Shown in pieces: positions 8,810 through 17,739 of a DNA stretch of 64,000 nucleotides (the first letter of the stretch is position 1; each line of letters begins with the position of its first letter). The position numbers and the translations under genes were made by a program. The stretch is from Variovorax sp. dw_308 (GTDB lineage: Bacteria; Pseudomonadota; Gammaproteobacteria; Burkholderiales; Burkholderiaceae_C): positions 123,685 through 187,684 of the forward strand of contig NZ_JAATOM010000013.1 of NCBI RefSeq assembly GCF_019207085.1, given 5' to 3'. The notes below the pieces were generated by a model. The model was not told where the DNA came from and did not search any database. It saw only the letters and a list, made by a program, of their open reading frames with translations.

Positions 8810-10450
8810 TCAGTGCGTCAGGGCCTGCGCCGTGGCTTGGCCGGTCACCTGCCGCATCACGCCGGCGCCGTCCTGCGGCCATGTGTCGCCACGCCATGCG
8901 ACGTGCTGGTCGGGGCGGATCAGGGTGAGGCGCGAGCGATAGAGGCCCGGCAGTCCTGGCTCGCTCGGTTGGATCACCTGCAACGGCACGCCAGCCGCCT
9001 GCGCCGCCTTGCGCGCGGCCGCGATCTCGTCCGGGTTGGCCTTGCCGCTGTCGAGCAGGGTGAAGCCCTGGCCGAAGTGGTCGTAGAGCGAGGTGCCGTC
9101 ATGCAGCCACGCATGCGGCGCCAGATGGCCGGGCCGCGACGAAGGCACGTAGTTGAGGAAGTCCGGCGGCGGCGCCTCGGTGCCGTCGCCCGCGATCACC
9201 GGCGAGTTCTCGTAGCGGTAACCCAGCACCACGCCCAGCGTGTTGAACTCGCGCAGCTTGGCGGATGCCACGCGCGCACCGACGGCGGCACGCAACTTCT
9301 CGCCGCATGCGTTGTCGTCCTCCAGGCCGTCCTGCCAGAGCTGATGACCCAGCGTGCCGTGGTTGGCAACAGCTTCATTGATGACGTAGCGGTGCAAGGG
9401 CGCGCGTTCGGCCGCGTAGCTGTCGAGCAGCCTGGGGCCACCCCAGCCTTGCACCATCGCCGCCAGCTTCCAGCCGAGGTCCACCCCGTCCGCCACGCCC
9501 ATGTTCATGCCGTAGCCACCCATCGGCGGATGCAGGTGGCAGGCATCGCCGGCGAGGAACACGCGACGGTCGCGGTAGGTGTCGGCCACCAGGCTGCTGG
9601 CCACCCATTCGTCGGAGCTCAGCACTTCATAGGGCAGGTCGATGCCGGTCGCCTTCCGGATCAGGTCGGGCGCGGCATTGACGTCGAAGTTCGCGTCCTT
9701 CGGCACCGCGGTGGGCATGAAGAACCACTTCTCGCCGCGGTCCATCGGGCCGATGATGCTGGGCACATCGGCATTCACCTGCCAGTACATGATCGCCGGG
9801 CCATGCCTGTGCGCCTGCGCGAGGCCCGGTGCATGGAACACCACGTTGTAGTTGCGCGAGAGGCCGTAGTTGCCTTCCATCTTCGCGCCGATGGCGTCGC
9901 GCACGAAACTGCGTGCGCCGTCCGCGCCCACCATGTAGTCGCTGCGCACAGTGAAGTCCTTGCCGGCCGCCGTGTCACGTATCCGTGAGATGACTCGCGA
10001 GCCGTCCTGCTCGAAGCCCTGCAGTTCGCAGTTGAAGCGGATCTCGACGCCCGGCAGCGTCTGCGCGTGCGCGCGCATCACTTCTTCCAAGGTGTACTGC
10101 GGGATCCATTGCGAATGCTCGGAATAGAGCGGGTTCTTGCCCGGTGCGCAGTAGAGCGCGTTCTCGAAGCGGGCCAGCTCGTGGCCCGCCAGCCGCGTCA
10201 CGAACAGCACGTTGGACGGGTAGTCGATGCCCAGCGGCGATTGCGCCTTGAGCTTGTCGGCGATGCCCCAGCGGCGCATGTGCTCGCGGGTGCGCAGGTT
10301 CGTGGTCTTGGCGCGCGGCGCAAAGCCCACGCGCGGATTGCGCTCGACCAGCAGGCAAGGAATGGAACGGTGCCCCAGCTCGATGGCCAGAGCCAACCCG
10401 GTCGGCCCCGCGCCGACGATCAATACCCGCCTGTCGACTGCATCGCTCAC
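8810..10450 (-). CDS. FAD-dependent aromatic monooxygenase (PheA/TfdB/MhpA type)
   Basis: This is a group A flavoprotein hydroxylase, expected to hydroxylate a phenolic ring with NAD(P)H and O2. The N-terminus has the FAD Rossmann motif VGAGPTGLALAIEL, a middle YMVGADGARSFVRDAIG (the DG motif) and the second FAD motif GDACHLHPPMGGYGMNMGVAD. The start is taken as GTG at 10450 with GGGGA six bases upstream; the open frame continues further upstream but without family similarity. That gives 546 residues, the normal length. It is the first gene of the minus-strand Liv operon. Confidence 0.87.
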   Translation of the reverse strand: MSDAVDRRVLIVGAGPTGLALAIELGHRSIPCLLVERNPRVGFAPRAKTTNLRTREHMRRWGIADKLKAQSPLGIDYPSNVLFVTRLAGHELARFENALYCAPGKNPLYSEHSQWIPQYTLEEVMRAHAQTLPGVEIRFNCELQGFEQDGSRVISRIRDTAAGKDFTVRSDYMVGADGARSFVRDAIGAKMEGNYGLSRNYNVVFHAPGLAQAHRHGPAIMYWQVNADVPSIIGPMDRGEKWFFMPTAVPKDANFDVNAAPDLIRKATGIDLPYEVLSSDEWVASSLVADTYRDRRVFLAGDACHLHPPMGGYGMNMGVADGVDLGWKLAAMVQGWGGPRLLDSYAAERAPLHRYVINEAVANHGTLGHQLWQDGLEDDNACGEKLRAAVGARVASAKLREFNTLGVVLGYRYENSPVIAGDGTEAPPPDFLNYVPSSRPGHLAPHAWLHDGTSLYDHFGQGFTLLDSGKANPDEIAAARKAAQAAGVPLQVIQPSEPGLPGLYRSRLTLIRPDQHVAWRGDTWPQDGAGVMRQVTGQATAQALTH

Positions 10451-10613
10451 GTTGTCCCCATCTCTCGGTTTTTGAGTGTGGGGCGATCGTAGGGACACCG
10501 GAGTGAGGCCAGAAGATACAAAAAGCCGGGGACTGATCAGCGGATGGCATCGCTGGCAGCATGGATCAAGATTCGGCGCCATGCACAAAAGGCCCGCAGG
10601 AGCGCAAGTGGCA

Positions 10614-10790
10614 TACCACTTGAACAACATCGGTACTTTCCTGCCGCGCGTCACGCGCGTGCGCATGCGGGAAGGCATCGAGACCTACATGGCGCGCAAG
10701 CAGCCACTCATCATCATTGCCGGTGCCGACTACGGGCAAGGGTCGTCGCGCGACTGGGCTGCCAAGGGTGTTCGGCTCGCGGGCGTCGAG
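10614..10790 (+). pseudogene. Aconitase (AcnA-like) internal fragment
   Basis: About 60 codons read IETYMARKQPLIIIAGADYG and then QGSSRDWAAKGVRLAGVE, which is the conserved swivel-domain block of aconitate hydratase. The similarity stops abruptly at 10790, where the 3' end of the LysR gene begins, and nothing upstream restores the rest of the roughly 900-residue enzyme. It is therefore a stranded fragment left by a rearrangement. The GSSRDWAAKG motif makes the family assignment secure; the 5' limit is approximate. Confidence 0.75.
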
Positions 10791-10805
10791 GGGAAAGCGT
10801 TCACA

Positions 10806-11717
10806 TCACGCGCTTGCCGGCGGCTGCGCGCCGGTCGTCCTTGCAATGCAATGCGCGAAGAACGCAGCCGCTGGCGTGAGTGGCGTGTCGGCGCGCGTGA
10901 GCATCGCGAGTTCGAGGTCGAAGGGGTCGATCCTGCAGTCCTCGATCGCGACGATGTCGCGCGTCTCGGCATTGCCCAACAGCGGCTCCGGCATGAGGCT
11001 GACCGCGTCGGAATTGCGTTGCAGCGCGAAGGCCTGCAGCGCATCGCAGATCAGGTGGCGCTTCGGCGGCTCGACGCCGCTGCGGCCGAACATCTCCGTC
11101 ATGCGCGATTGCCGGGCTTCGTCGAGCCGCCGTGTGTAGATCCACTCGCACTCGACGAGCGCCTGCGGCGTTGGCGCCGCCAGCGCCGGGTGGCCCCGGC
11201 GTACCACCACGCGCTGGCGAATGCGCCGAAGGTGCTCGATGCGAAACTCGTCGCCCTGCAGCTCGCCCGCGTCGGCTGCGACCAATGCCAGGTCGAGCGT
11301 TCCGTCGCGCAGGCGGGGCAGGACCCGCTGTATGAGGCCGTCGCTGAACTCGATGTCCACCTTCTGATAGCGCTGCCGGAACCACCTGAACGCGTCGCCC
11401 AGAGCCGTCAGCGTGACGATCGGATTCAGCGCAACCTGCAGCGTGCCGGCGTCGTCCCCGCCCGCTTGCCGCAGTTCCTCATAGGCCAGATCGACCTGCC
11501 GGGTGACCAGCCGCGCACGCGCGAGCAGGCGTTCGCCGGCCTCGGTCAGGTGAATCCCGCGCGAGCCCCGGATCAGCAGCGGCACACCGGCATCCTCCTC
11601 CAGCAGATGCATCGCCTTCGTGACCGCCGACTGCGACAGGTGCAGGCGGCGCGCGGCGGCGCGGATGCTGCCGTGCGTCACCACGGCGACCAGCGCCCTG
11701 AGCTGCTGCATGGTCAT
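10806..11717 (-). CDS. LysR-family transcriptional regulator
   Basis: This regulator of about 303 residues has a LysR helix-turn-helix (SIRAAARRLHLSQSAVTKAM, then a wing with LLIRGSRGIHLTEAG) and a C-terminal effector domain. ATG at 11717 is chosen; it has GGAGG 11 bases upstream, while an in-frame TTG lies six codons earlier. It is divergent from the Bug-type binding protein and hydrolase genes at 11828-13632, which are its most likely targets. Its 3' end meets the aconitase fragment. Confidence 0.9.
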   Translation of the reverse strand: MTMQQLRALVAVVTHGSIRAAARRLHLSQSAVTKAMHLLEEDAGVPLLIRGSRGIHLTEAGERLLARARLVTRQVDLAYEELRQAGGDDAGTLQVALNPIVTLTALGDAFRWFRQRYQKVDIEFSDGLIQRVLPRLRDGTLDLALVAADAGELQGDEFRIEHLRRIRQRVVVRRGHPALAAPTPQALVECEWIYTRRLDEARQSRMTEMFGRSGVEPPKRHLICDALQAFALQRNSDAVSLMPEPLLGNAETRDIVAIEDCRIDPFDLELAMLTRADTPLTPAAAFFAHCIARTTGAQPPASA

Positions 11718-11827
11718 GGGTTCAGCGACCTCCAAAGGTGTTCACGAAGCCGATTTTGACTCTTCCGGAGGTCAGTCGTGGTGCATAGCATCCTCCGAAT
11801 CACATCCCATTGCCCCAAGGAGTACAC

Positions 11828-12811
11828 ATGCTGACCCGACGCCATCTGATTGCCGCCAGCGGCACATTGCCTATTGCGATGTTTGCGCCCGCCTGGGCCG
11901 CCACCGCCTGGCCCGCCAAGCCGATCCGCATCGTCGTGCCTTCGCCGGCCGGTTCGCCGGTGGACGCAATTGCTCGCAAGCTCGGCGAGTTGTTGGGCAA
12001 GAGTCTGGGTACCCCGGTCGTTGTCGACAACAAGCCGGGCGCGATCGGAACCATCGGCGCGGGCGAGGTTGCACGCTCTGCGGCGGACGGCTACGCCTTC
12101 CTGTTCACCACCAGCGATCCACTGGTGGCGGCGAGCGTGATGGTCAAGAAGCTGCCCTACGATCCTCGCAGCGGCTTCCTGCCGATCAGCAAGGTAGCCA
12201 ACAGTGCGCCCGCACTGGTCGCGCACCCGCGGGTCAAGGCCAACAGCGTTTCAGAACTCATCGCCGAGATGAAGGCACAGGGCAACAGCCCAAGCTACGG
12301 ATCGTGGGGGCCGGGCACGATCCCTGTGCAGGTGATGGAATCGGTGGCCCGCCAAGCCGGCGTGCGCTTTGGCGAAGTTCCGTACCGCGGTTCGCCACCG
12401 GCCTTGCAGGACCTGCTCGGCGGGACGGTGGACCTGACCTTTGCGGCACCGTTCGTGGCCGCGCCGATGATCGCGGAAGGCAAGATGAAGGCGCTCGCCC
12501 TGGTCGGCGCAAAGCGTTCGGCCGTGCTCCCCAATGTGCAGACCTTTGCCGAGGCCGGCTTCAGCTCATACGTCTTCACCAACGAGATATGGGTCGGACT
12601 TCTGGCACCGGCCGGACTGGATGCAGCGATCCAGCAAAAGGTCGCCTTGGCAGTGCGCGCCGCCGTGCAAGGCGCCGACTTGAGCGGCTTCCTGGCCAAC
12701 ATCGGCTTCACTCCCGTGGGCAATGCGCCAGCGGAGTTCGAACGGGAGCTGCTCGCCGAGGCCGCAGCCATTCCTGCGTTGCTTCGGGACCTGGGCATCC
12801 AGCCGCTGTAG
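11828..12811 (+). CDS. Bug/TctC-family periplasmic solute-binding protein
   Basis: This 327-residue protein belongs to the large Bug (TctC) receptor family, which binds carboxylates or aromatic acids in the periplasm. It starts with MLTRRHLIAASGTLPIAMFA, a signal peptide cut near PAWA. The mature N-terminus WPAKPIRIVVPSPAGSPVDA and the VVVDNKPGAIGTIGA loop are family signatures. AAGGAG lies seven bases before the ATG at 11828. No TctA/TctB membrane subunits are nearby, which is usual for orphan Bug proteins. The next gene is a hydrolase 26 bases away. Confidence 0.92.
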   Translation: MLTRRHLIAASGTLPIAMFAPAWAATAWPAKPIRIVVPSPAGSPVDAIARKLGELLGKSLGTPVVVDNKPGAIGTIGAGEVARSAADGYAFLFTTSDPLVAASVMVKKLPYDPRSGFLPISKVANSAPALVAHPRVKANSVSELIAEMKAQGNSPSYGSWGPGTIPVQVMESVARQAGVRFGEVPYRGSPPALQDLLGGTVDLTFAAPFVAAPMIAEGKMKALALVGAKRSAVLPNVQTFAEAGFSSYVFTNEIWVGLLAPAGLDAAIQQKVALAVRAAVQGADLSGFLANIGFTPVGNAPAEFERELLAEAAAIPALLRDLGIQPL

Positions 12812-12837
12812 TTTCATTCACCAACCGAAAGACGAGC

Positions 12838-13632
12838 ATGCCGACCATCCATCTTCCAGACACCAGCCTGTACTACGAGAAGCAAGGCGAGGGCCACCCC
12901 GTTTTCTTCATTCACGGCGGCGGAGGCAACTCCATGGCCTTCTACCAGCAGGTGCCCTTCTTCCGCGATCGCTATCAGGTGATCACGGTCGACCTGCGCG
13001 GATTCAAGCATTCGCGTTGCGCGCCCGAAGCGGTCCATCCGCGGCACTTCCCCGATGACATTCGCGCGATCATGGATGCCGAGGGCATAGCACGCGCAGC
13101 CTTCGTCTGCCAGTCGCTCGGCGCCTGGGCGGGCCTTCCCATTGCAGTGCGAACGCCCGAGCGCGTGTCGTGTCTGTTCATCAACGGCTCGCCGACGCCA
13201 GCCTATTCGACGCAGAACTGGAAGGTGATCCAGCGTGCCAACGGGATCTTCCTCGGGCCGGATTTCTCCCGCGGCGCCGGGGTCGGTTGGAACCGCGAGA
13301 CGCTGAAGGCGCGGCCCGACCTGATCTTCCTGTATTCGCAGATCAAGGCGCTGAACCCTCCGTTCGATTCATCGACCATGATGGACGACAGCATCAAGCT
13401 TTACCCCGCCGATTTCGACAACTACAGCGTGCCGACCGTCGTCGCCGGCGGATCGCACGACGACTTTCTCAATTCCGAGAGTCACTTCCATGCCGCGAGC
13501 CTGATCCCAGGTGCAGAACCCTATACCTTCGAGGATTCGGGCCACTCGGCGTACTTCGAACATGCGACCGAATTCAACACGGTGGTCGACCGGTTCCTGC
13601 AGCTGCACGCGCCGTCACGCGCGGGCAACTGA
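12838..13632 (+). CDS. Alpha/beta hydrolase
   Basis: This 264-residue alpha/beta hydrolase shows HGGGGN (residues 26-31) as oxyanion loop. The nucleophile elbow is CQSLGAW with Ser 93, where Cys replaces the first Gly of GxSxG. It also shows a GSHDDF acid loop and a C-terminal DSGHSAYFE His. It follows the Bug gene closely and is probably co-transcribed with it. The family includes 3-oxoadipate enol-lactonases and meta-cleavage hydrolases; which one applies here is not visible. Confidence 0.87.
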   Translation: MPTIHLPDTSLYYEKQGEGHPVFFIHGGGGNSMAFYQQVPFFRDRYQVITVDLRGFKHSRCAPEAVHPRHFPDDIRAIMDAEGIARAAFVCQSLGAWAGLPIAVRTPERVSCLFINGSPTPAYSTQNWKVIQRANGIFLGPDFSRGAGVGWNRETLKARPDLIFLYSQIKALNPPFDSSTMMDDSIKLYPADFDNYSVPTVVAGGSHDDFLNSESHFHAASLIPGAEPYTFEDSGHSAYFEHATEFNTVVDRFLQLHAPSRAGN

Positions 13633-13669
13633 TGCGCGGCCGACCGGTTGGACGCGCGGCCGGCAAACC

Positions 13670-13686
13670 GATCATTGAAAATGATC
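13670..13686. promoter_or_regulatory. Inverted repeat GATCATT-GAA-AATGATC
   Basis: This is a perfect 7-base inverted repeat with a 3-base spacer, about 100 bases upstream of the hydrolase start at 13787. Its ATCATT/AATGAT arms resemble the ATCAAT/ATTGAT arms found at 15397 and 16443, so it may be a site for the LysR protein encoded at 15525-16409. Confidence 0.45.
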
Positions 13687-13786
13687 GATCGCTAAGGAAT
13701 GCTTATTTGTTCAAATCGATGAGAAGGCGCATGCTGTGCATTGCATCGAATCAACAACTTGCCTTCTTAACGCAGGGAAATCAAAC

Positions 13787-14695
13787 ATGTCATCCAAGGC
13801 ACTCGGCGAAGCCAATCCCTCATTGCTGGCGCAATGCCCCGTTCATCCAGTTCCCGCCAATGCGGCGGACTTGCCCGTTCACATCACAGAGTGCGGAGTC
13901 AAGGGCCCGCCGGTATTGTTTGTCCATGGGGGCGTACAAGGGGGTATTGGCGGCGGTCCGGTCAACTGGAAAGGGCAGCTTCCACTGGCCGACATGGGCT
14001 GGAAGCTCAGGCTGATCGATCGCCCGGGGTTCGGCGAAAGCCCGTCCCGGGGACCCGATGACATGCACGCGGATGCGGCGTTGATTGCCGAACGGCTGGG
14101 CCAGAGCAGTCACCTGATCGGGCATTCCTTTGGTGGCGCCGAATCACTGCTGGCAGCGGCGCTGCGGCCGGAAGCGGTGCGTTCGCTCATCCTCGTAGAA
14201 CCGGCATTGCAGATGATGTTGTCCACCGATCCGCAAAGCGCGGCGGACCCTGCGACGAAAGGAGCGGCCGAGATCATCATGAAGTACCTGCTGTCTGGAA
14301 AGACACCCGCAGACTACGCCATTGGATTCGTCGGCTCGCTGGGTTCAAGCGACGGCGCCGACAACGTGGCTGTGGCAGGACTCAAGGCAGATCCGGATCG
14401 CGCCACGGCCATGGGCTGCTCATTGCTGCGTGCCCACATGGCTTCGGCAACAGAGCAGCGCGCAGCCGCCGACAAGGTCGCCGCCGCCGGCATTCCGGTG
14501 CTGATCATTTCCGGCGGATACAGCGCGTCCCAGGGCGCCACCGGCGAGGCTCTCGCGCGTTTGACTGGCGGACGGCATACCGTCCTTCAGGAAGCTCCGA
14601 GCCATTTCCTGCAACAGGATTGTCCGGATGCCTTTAACAGGGTGGTCGACGCTTTCCTGCGCGACGCAGAAGCCAAGCACAGTCAGGCAGCCTGA
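13787..14695 (+). CDS. Alpha/beta hydrolase
   Basis: This alpha/beta hydrolase is 302 residues long from the ATG at 13787 (AGGGAA just upstream; an earlier in-frame ATG at 13736 has no ribosome site). It has FVHGGVQGG (residues 46-53), the turn DRPGFGES and the nucleophile elbow GHSFGG with Ser near 114. A late SHFLQQDCPD segment supplies the probable catalytic His. No signal peptide is seen. It converges on the SnoaL-type gene across a bidirectional terminator. Its layout is like that of the hydrolase at 3208-3999. Confidence 0.86.
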   Translation: MSSKALGEANPSLLAQCPVHPVPANAADLPVHITECGVKGPPVLFVHGGVQGGIGGGPVNWKGQLPLADMGWKLRLIDRPGFGESPSRGPDDMHADAALIAERLGQSSHLIGHSFGGAESLLAAALRPEAVRSLILVEPALQMMLSTDPQSAADPATKGAAEIIMKYLLSGKTPADYAIGFVGSLGSSDGADNVAVAGLKADPDRATAMGCSLLRAHMASATEQRAAADKVAAAGIPVLIISGGYSASQGATGEALARLTGGRHTVLQEAPSHFLQQDCPDAFNRVVDAFLRDAEAKHSQAA

Positions 14696-14702
14696 ATCGA
14701 AC

Positions 14703-14737
14703 TGGCCCGACCATCCCTTCAAAAGGATGTCGGGCCA
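14703..14737. terminator. Bidirectional hairpin terminator
   Basis: The arms TGGCCCGAC-CATCC and GGATG-TCGGGCCA form a strong stem with one bulged base and a CTTCAAAA loop. It lies in the 69-base gap between two convergent genes. There is no long T run, but both strands have A/T-containing tails. Confidence 0.7.
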
Positions 14738-14764
14738 TTCCCAGAAAGTGACTGACGACAGAAA

Positions 14765-15340
14765 TCAAGCGGACAGCCACGCCTGGCCGTCGGCCTTCAT
14801 GGACTGCTCGAGCTTGCTGCCTCGCGTGGCGAACACTCGCCCGAGCGGAAAGCCGCTCTTCTCCAGCACATAGGCCAGCGCCGCGTATTCGCGCGGGTAG
14901 CGCGCAACCATCGCGGGGTCTATGTCCCTTGGCCCTGCCGGAAAGGTGAAGCTGCCCATGTCGTACACGCTCTGGCGGCGCAACAGCTTCCACACGCCAT
15001 CGCGTCTTTCGGCCATGTCGTAGAAGCGGTTGTGCACGGCGCAACCAAGCTGCAGCTTGACGTTCTCGCCGACGATCACGGCATTGGTCTCGACGATGGC
15101 CTTGCCGCCGTTGAGCGTGGCAACGGGCGTGCCGATGAGGTGCTTGGTCTGCAGGTCGGATGCGCCCATGCGGATCGAGCCGTCGACGAACTCGCCGAAC
15201 GAGCCTTCGAACCAGGTCACTTCGATGGTGCCGTCAGGGTGGAAAAGTTCGCGCAGTGCATCCCAATCACCCAGATCACGATGGATCCAGCCGGTGATTA
15301 GGTCATTGAGCGCGAGTCGGTCTTCGAGGTAGGTGTTCAT
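14765..15340 (-). CDS. SnoaL/NTF2-like protein
   Basis: This 191-residue protein has the cone-shaped SnoaL-like fold signature: YLEDRLALNDLITGWIHRDLG at the start, then LFHPDGTIEVTWFEG, and a C-terminal half rich in WKLLRRQSVYDMGSF-type strands. Relatives include isomerases, dehydratases and beta subunits of ring-hydroxylating dioxygenases. ATG at 15340 is preferred over 15355 because it begins the conserved helix. It is divergent from the LysR gene at 15525 and probably controlled by it. The function is not known. Confidence 0.75.
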   Translation of the reverse strand: MNTYLEDRLALNDLITGWIHRDLGDWDALRELFHPDGTIEVTWFEGSFGEFVDGSIRMGASDLQTKHLIGTPVATLNGGKAIVETNAVIVGENVKLQLGCAVHNRFYDMAERRDGVWKLLRRQSVYDMGSFTFPAGPRDIDPAMVARYPREYAALAYVLEKSGFPLGRVFATRGSKLEQSMKADGQAWLSA

Positions 15341-15396
15341 GATGCCGTGAAGCATCGCTCTTTCCGGCGATCAAATCCAATACGTTGTTCTCACTG

Positions 15397-15415
15397 ATTG
15401 ATCAATAGAATTGAT
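15397..15415. promoter_or_regulatory. Overlapping ATCAAT/ATTGAT palindromes in divergent promoter
   Basis: ATTGATCAAT (15397-15406) is a perfect 10-base palindrome and overlaps ATCAAT-AGA-ATTGAT (15401-15415). Both lie between the divergent SnoaL-type and LysR genes, where a LysR autoregulatory site is expected. The same arms recur at 16443. Confidence 0.5.
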
Positions 15416-15524
15416 TCATTCAAATCGAGCCGCTGTCAGGAATACGAGGATCCCATGACCCAATCTGGGTGAATTGGACAACATGCGCATGCATCGATTC
15501 ACCTGAACCAGGAAGGCTTAAATC

Positions 15525-16409
15525 GTGGAACTGCGTCACCTCCGGTATTTCATGGCGGTCGCTGAAGAAGCCCATTTCGGCCGCGCCGCCGAGCGCCTGC
15601 ACATCGTCCAGCCCGCGCTGAGCATGCAGATCCGGGCGCTGGAAGAAGAGTTGGGCGGGCCCTTGTTCATTCGCACCAGTCGCCGTGTGACGCTGACGGA
15701 GGCCGGCACCCTGTTCATGGCAGAGGCCCGGCGCACGCTGGACCAGGCCGAGCACGCCCGCGAGACTGTGCGACGCGCCCTGCGCGGCGAAACCGGGCGC
15801 GTGCGCGTCGGCTTTGCCGGCAACGCGGTCTTCAGCGGCAAGCTCATGAGCGACTTGCGGGAGTTTCGCAAAGTGCATCCCGGTGCCGAACTCGTCGTGC
15901 AGGAAATGGCGCCCGATCTGCAGGCCGATGCAATCCGTACAGGTCAGCTCGACATCGGCTATGCGCCCGTAGAAGGCCTGGCCTGCGACGGCGTCGAATC
16001 GGTGCGAATCGGCTCGTGGCCCTTCGTCGTGGCCATGCCTGCGGACCATTCCTTGGCAACGCGCAAGCGACTCACGCCAAAGTCCATCGCGACGCAGCCT
16101 CTCATCGTCTACGCCATGGGAAAGGCCGACGAAGACCTGCTGACTGCCCTCCAGGTCTTGATAGGCCGGCCGCCCGAGGTCGCCTATCGCGTCGGCAGCA
16201 CGCTGACGGTGCTCGCGCTGGTGGCAGCCGGTCTCGGCATTGCCGTCGTGCCGGCGCCGGTGGCCGACGTGCCCGTACCTACGCTGGTCTATCGGCCGAT
16301 CGATGCGTTGGGACAAGTGGCCGGGCTGTTGCTGCTGAGTCGCGTGGAAGAAACGACGGGCGCAGTCATCGCGTTCCGGGAATTGGCGCGACGCAAAGTG
16401 AAACCTTGA
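15525..16409 (+). CDS. LysR-family transcriptional regulator
   Basis: This is a 294-residue LysR regulator of the CatR/BenM-like type (ELRHLRYFMAVAEEAHFGRA, LHIVQPALSMQIRALEEELG, LFIRTSRRVTLTEAG). The first codon is GTG with AGGAAGG upstream. The effector domain shows a VRVGFAGNAVFSGKL first strand. It sits between the divergent SnoaL-type gene and the decarboxylase-like gene at 16525 on its own strand. Three related palindromes in the flanking gaps suggest it controls both sides. Confidence 0.92.
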   Translation: MELRHLRYFMAVAEEAHFGRAAERLHIVQPALSMQIRALEEELGGPLFIRTSRRVTLTEAGTLFMAEARRTLDQAEHARETVRRALRGETGRVRVGFAGNAVFSGKLMSDLREFRKVHPGAELVVQEMAPDLQADAIRTGQLDIGYAPVEGLACDGVESVRIGSWPFVVAMPADHSLATRKRLTPKSIATQPLIVYAMGKADEDLLTALQVLIGRPPEVAYRVGSTLTVLALVAAGLGIAVVPAPVADVPVPTLVYRPIDALGQVAGLLLLSRVEETTGAVIAFRELARRKVKP

Positions 16410-16442
16410 AGGGCTTCGCGATTCAGGCCATCAGTACAGATG

Positions 16443-16452
16443 ATCAATTGAT
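16443..16452. promoter_or_regulatory. ATCAATTGAT palindrome before decarboxylase-like gene
   Basis: This perfect 10-base palindrome lies in the 115-base gap before the gene at 16525 and shares the ATCAAT/ATTGAT arms of the site at 15397. AT-rich sequence with TAATATTA follows. It is a candidate site for the LysR protein just upstream. Confidence 0.45.
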
Positions 16453-16524
16453 TGAAATCTAATATTAGTGTTGATCGTTGAATGGGAACATCCTTGCGGG
16501 CATCCATTCACCGAGAAGCACATC

Positions 16525-17556
16525 ATGAAGATCATCTGCATTGAAGAGCACACCGTCGATGCCGACCTCGCCAGGGCCGGCATGGCCAACCTGAAAGCCG
16601 AAGCACCCTACATGGCCGATTGGGGCAGCCGCGTCGAAGACCGGCCCGAAAGCTTCAACGACCACCGCCCGCACTTGGTCGCACCGCCGGTGTCGCTGGA
16701 GCGGGCCGGCGACGTCGGGTCCAAACGCATCGCCGACATGGATGCGCACGGCATCGACATGCAGATCGTGTCTTACAGCAATTCGGTGCAGATGGTGCCG
16801 GCTGCGCAGGCCACCGACCTCGCCCGTGCCGCCAACGACCGACTGGCCAAGGCCGTTCAGGCCCATCCGACGCGATTCGGCGGCTTTGCCGCCTTGCCGT
16901 GGCAGCACCCGGAGGCCGCGGCGGCGGAGTTGGAGCGTGCGGTGAAGCAATTGGGCTTCAAGGGCACCCTGCTGGTGGGCCGCCCCGGCGAGACCTTCCT
17001 GGACGACCCGCGCTACGAGCCGGTGCTGGCCAAGCTGGACGAACTGCAGGTACCGGTCTACGTCCACCCCGGCGTGCCGTTGCCTCAGGTGCGGGAGCCC
17101 TACTACGGTGGGCTGGACAAGGAAGTCAGCGCGCGTCTCTCGATCTTCGGCTGGGGCTGGCACCACGACGCCGGCACCCAGGTCATCCGGATGATGCTGG
17201 CCGGCGTGTTCGACAAGTTTCCCAAGCTGCAGGTCATCAGCGGGCATTGGGGCGAGATGGTGCCTTTCTACCTGCACCGGATGGACGACACGCTGCCGCG
17301 CGAAGTGACCGGCCTGTCACGCACGATCTCTGACACCTACCGCCAGCACGTCTACGTGACGCCCAGTGGCATGCTGAACCTGCCGCACTTCGAGTTCGTC
17401 CACAAGGTGGTCGGTGCAGACCGGCTGATCTACGCGGTGGACTATCCCTACCTCACGAACACCGGTGCACGGGAGTTTCTGGAAGCTTTGCCCATCAGCC
17501 AGGACGACAAGGAAAAGTTCGCGCACAGGAATGCGGAAGCGTTGTTTCGCCTGTAA
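16525..17556 (+). CDS. Amidohydrolase-2 family, decarboxylase-like
   Basis: This 343-residue protein matches the ACMSD/gamma-resorcylate decarboxylase branch of the amidohydrolases, which removes CO2 non-oxidatively from aromatic acids using one metal ion. The metal and catalytic residues are in place: IEEH (residues 6-9), PVYVHPG in the middle, VISGHWGEMVPF, and YAVDYPYLT for the late Asp. ATG at 16525 (MKIICIEEH) is chosen because the metal motif should begin within the first ten residues. No signal peptide. It is probably under control of the adjacent LysR gene. Hydrolase activity cannot be excluded. Confidence 0.85.
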   Translation: MKIICIEEHTVDADLARAGMANLKAEAPYMADWGSRVEDRPESFNDHRPHLVAPPVSLERAGDVGSKRIADMDAHGIDMQIVSYSNSVQMVPAAQATDLARAANDRLAKAVQAHPTRFGGFAALPWQHPEAAAAELERAVKQLGFKGTLLVGRPGETFLDDPRYEPVLAKLDELQVPVYVHPGVPLPQVREPYYGGLDKEVSARLSIFGWGWHHDAGTQVIRMMLAGVFDKFPKLQVISGHWGEMVPFYLHRMDDTLPREVTGLSRTISDTYRQHVYVTPSGMLNLPHFEFVHKVVGADRLIYAVDYPYLTNTGAREFLEALPISQDDKEKFAHRNAEALFRL

Positions 17557-17739
17557 GGCTTGGAGACACGGGGGGCCGTTCCTGCCGAGTTGGGCGGTCT
17601 TCGATGCATGACTCCAAAGTATTGGGGGCTTTGCATCTTGAGGAGCGCTTCCCGTGCAGGTCAAGCCCGCAAACTCCGAAGTGGCGCTAACGGATCTGCA
17701 GGTCCCGCGGCGAACCGGCGAAGGTCGATCCATCCCCTC

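Noticed and set aside
10476..11759. 427-codon plus-strand frame through 10.5-11.8 kb as one gene
   Set aside because: Only the short aconitase block is meaningful; the rest is antisense to a LysR gene with intact domains.
11620..13632. A 670-residue fusion protein ending in the alpha/beta hydrolase
   Set aside because: The upstream part is an out-of-frame reading of the Bug gene; the hydrolase has its own ATG at 12838.
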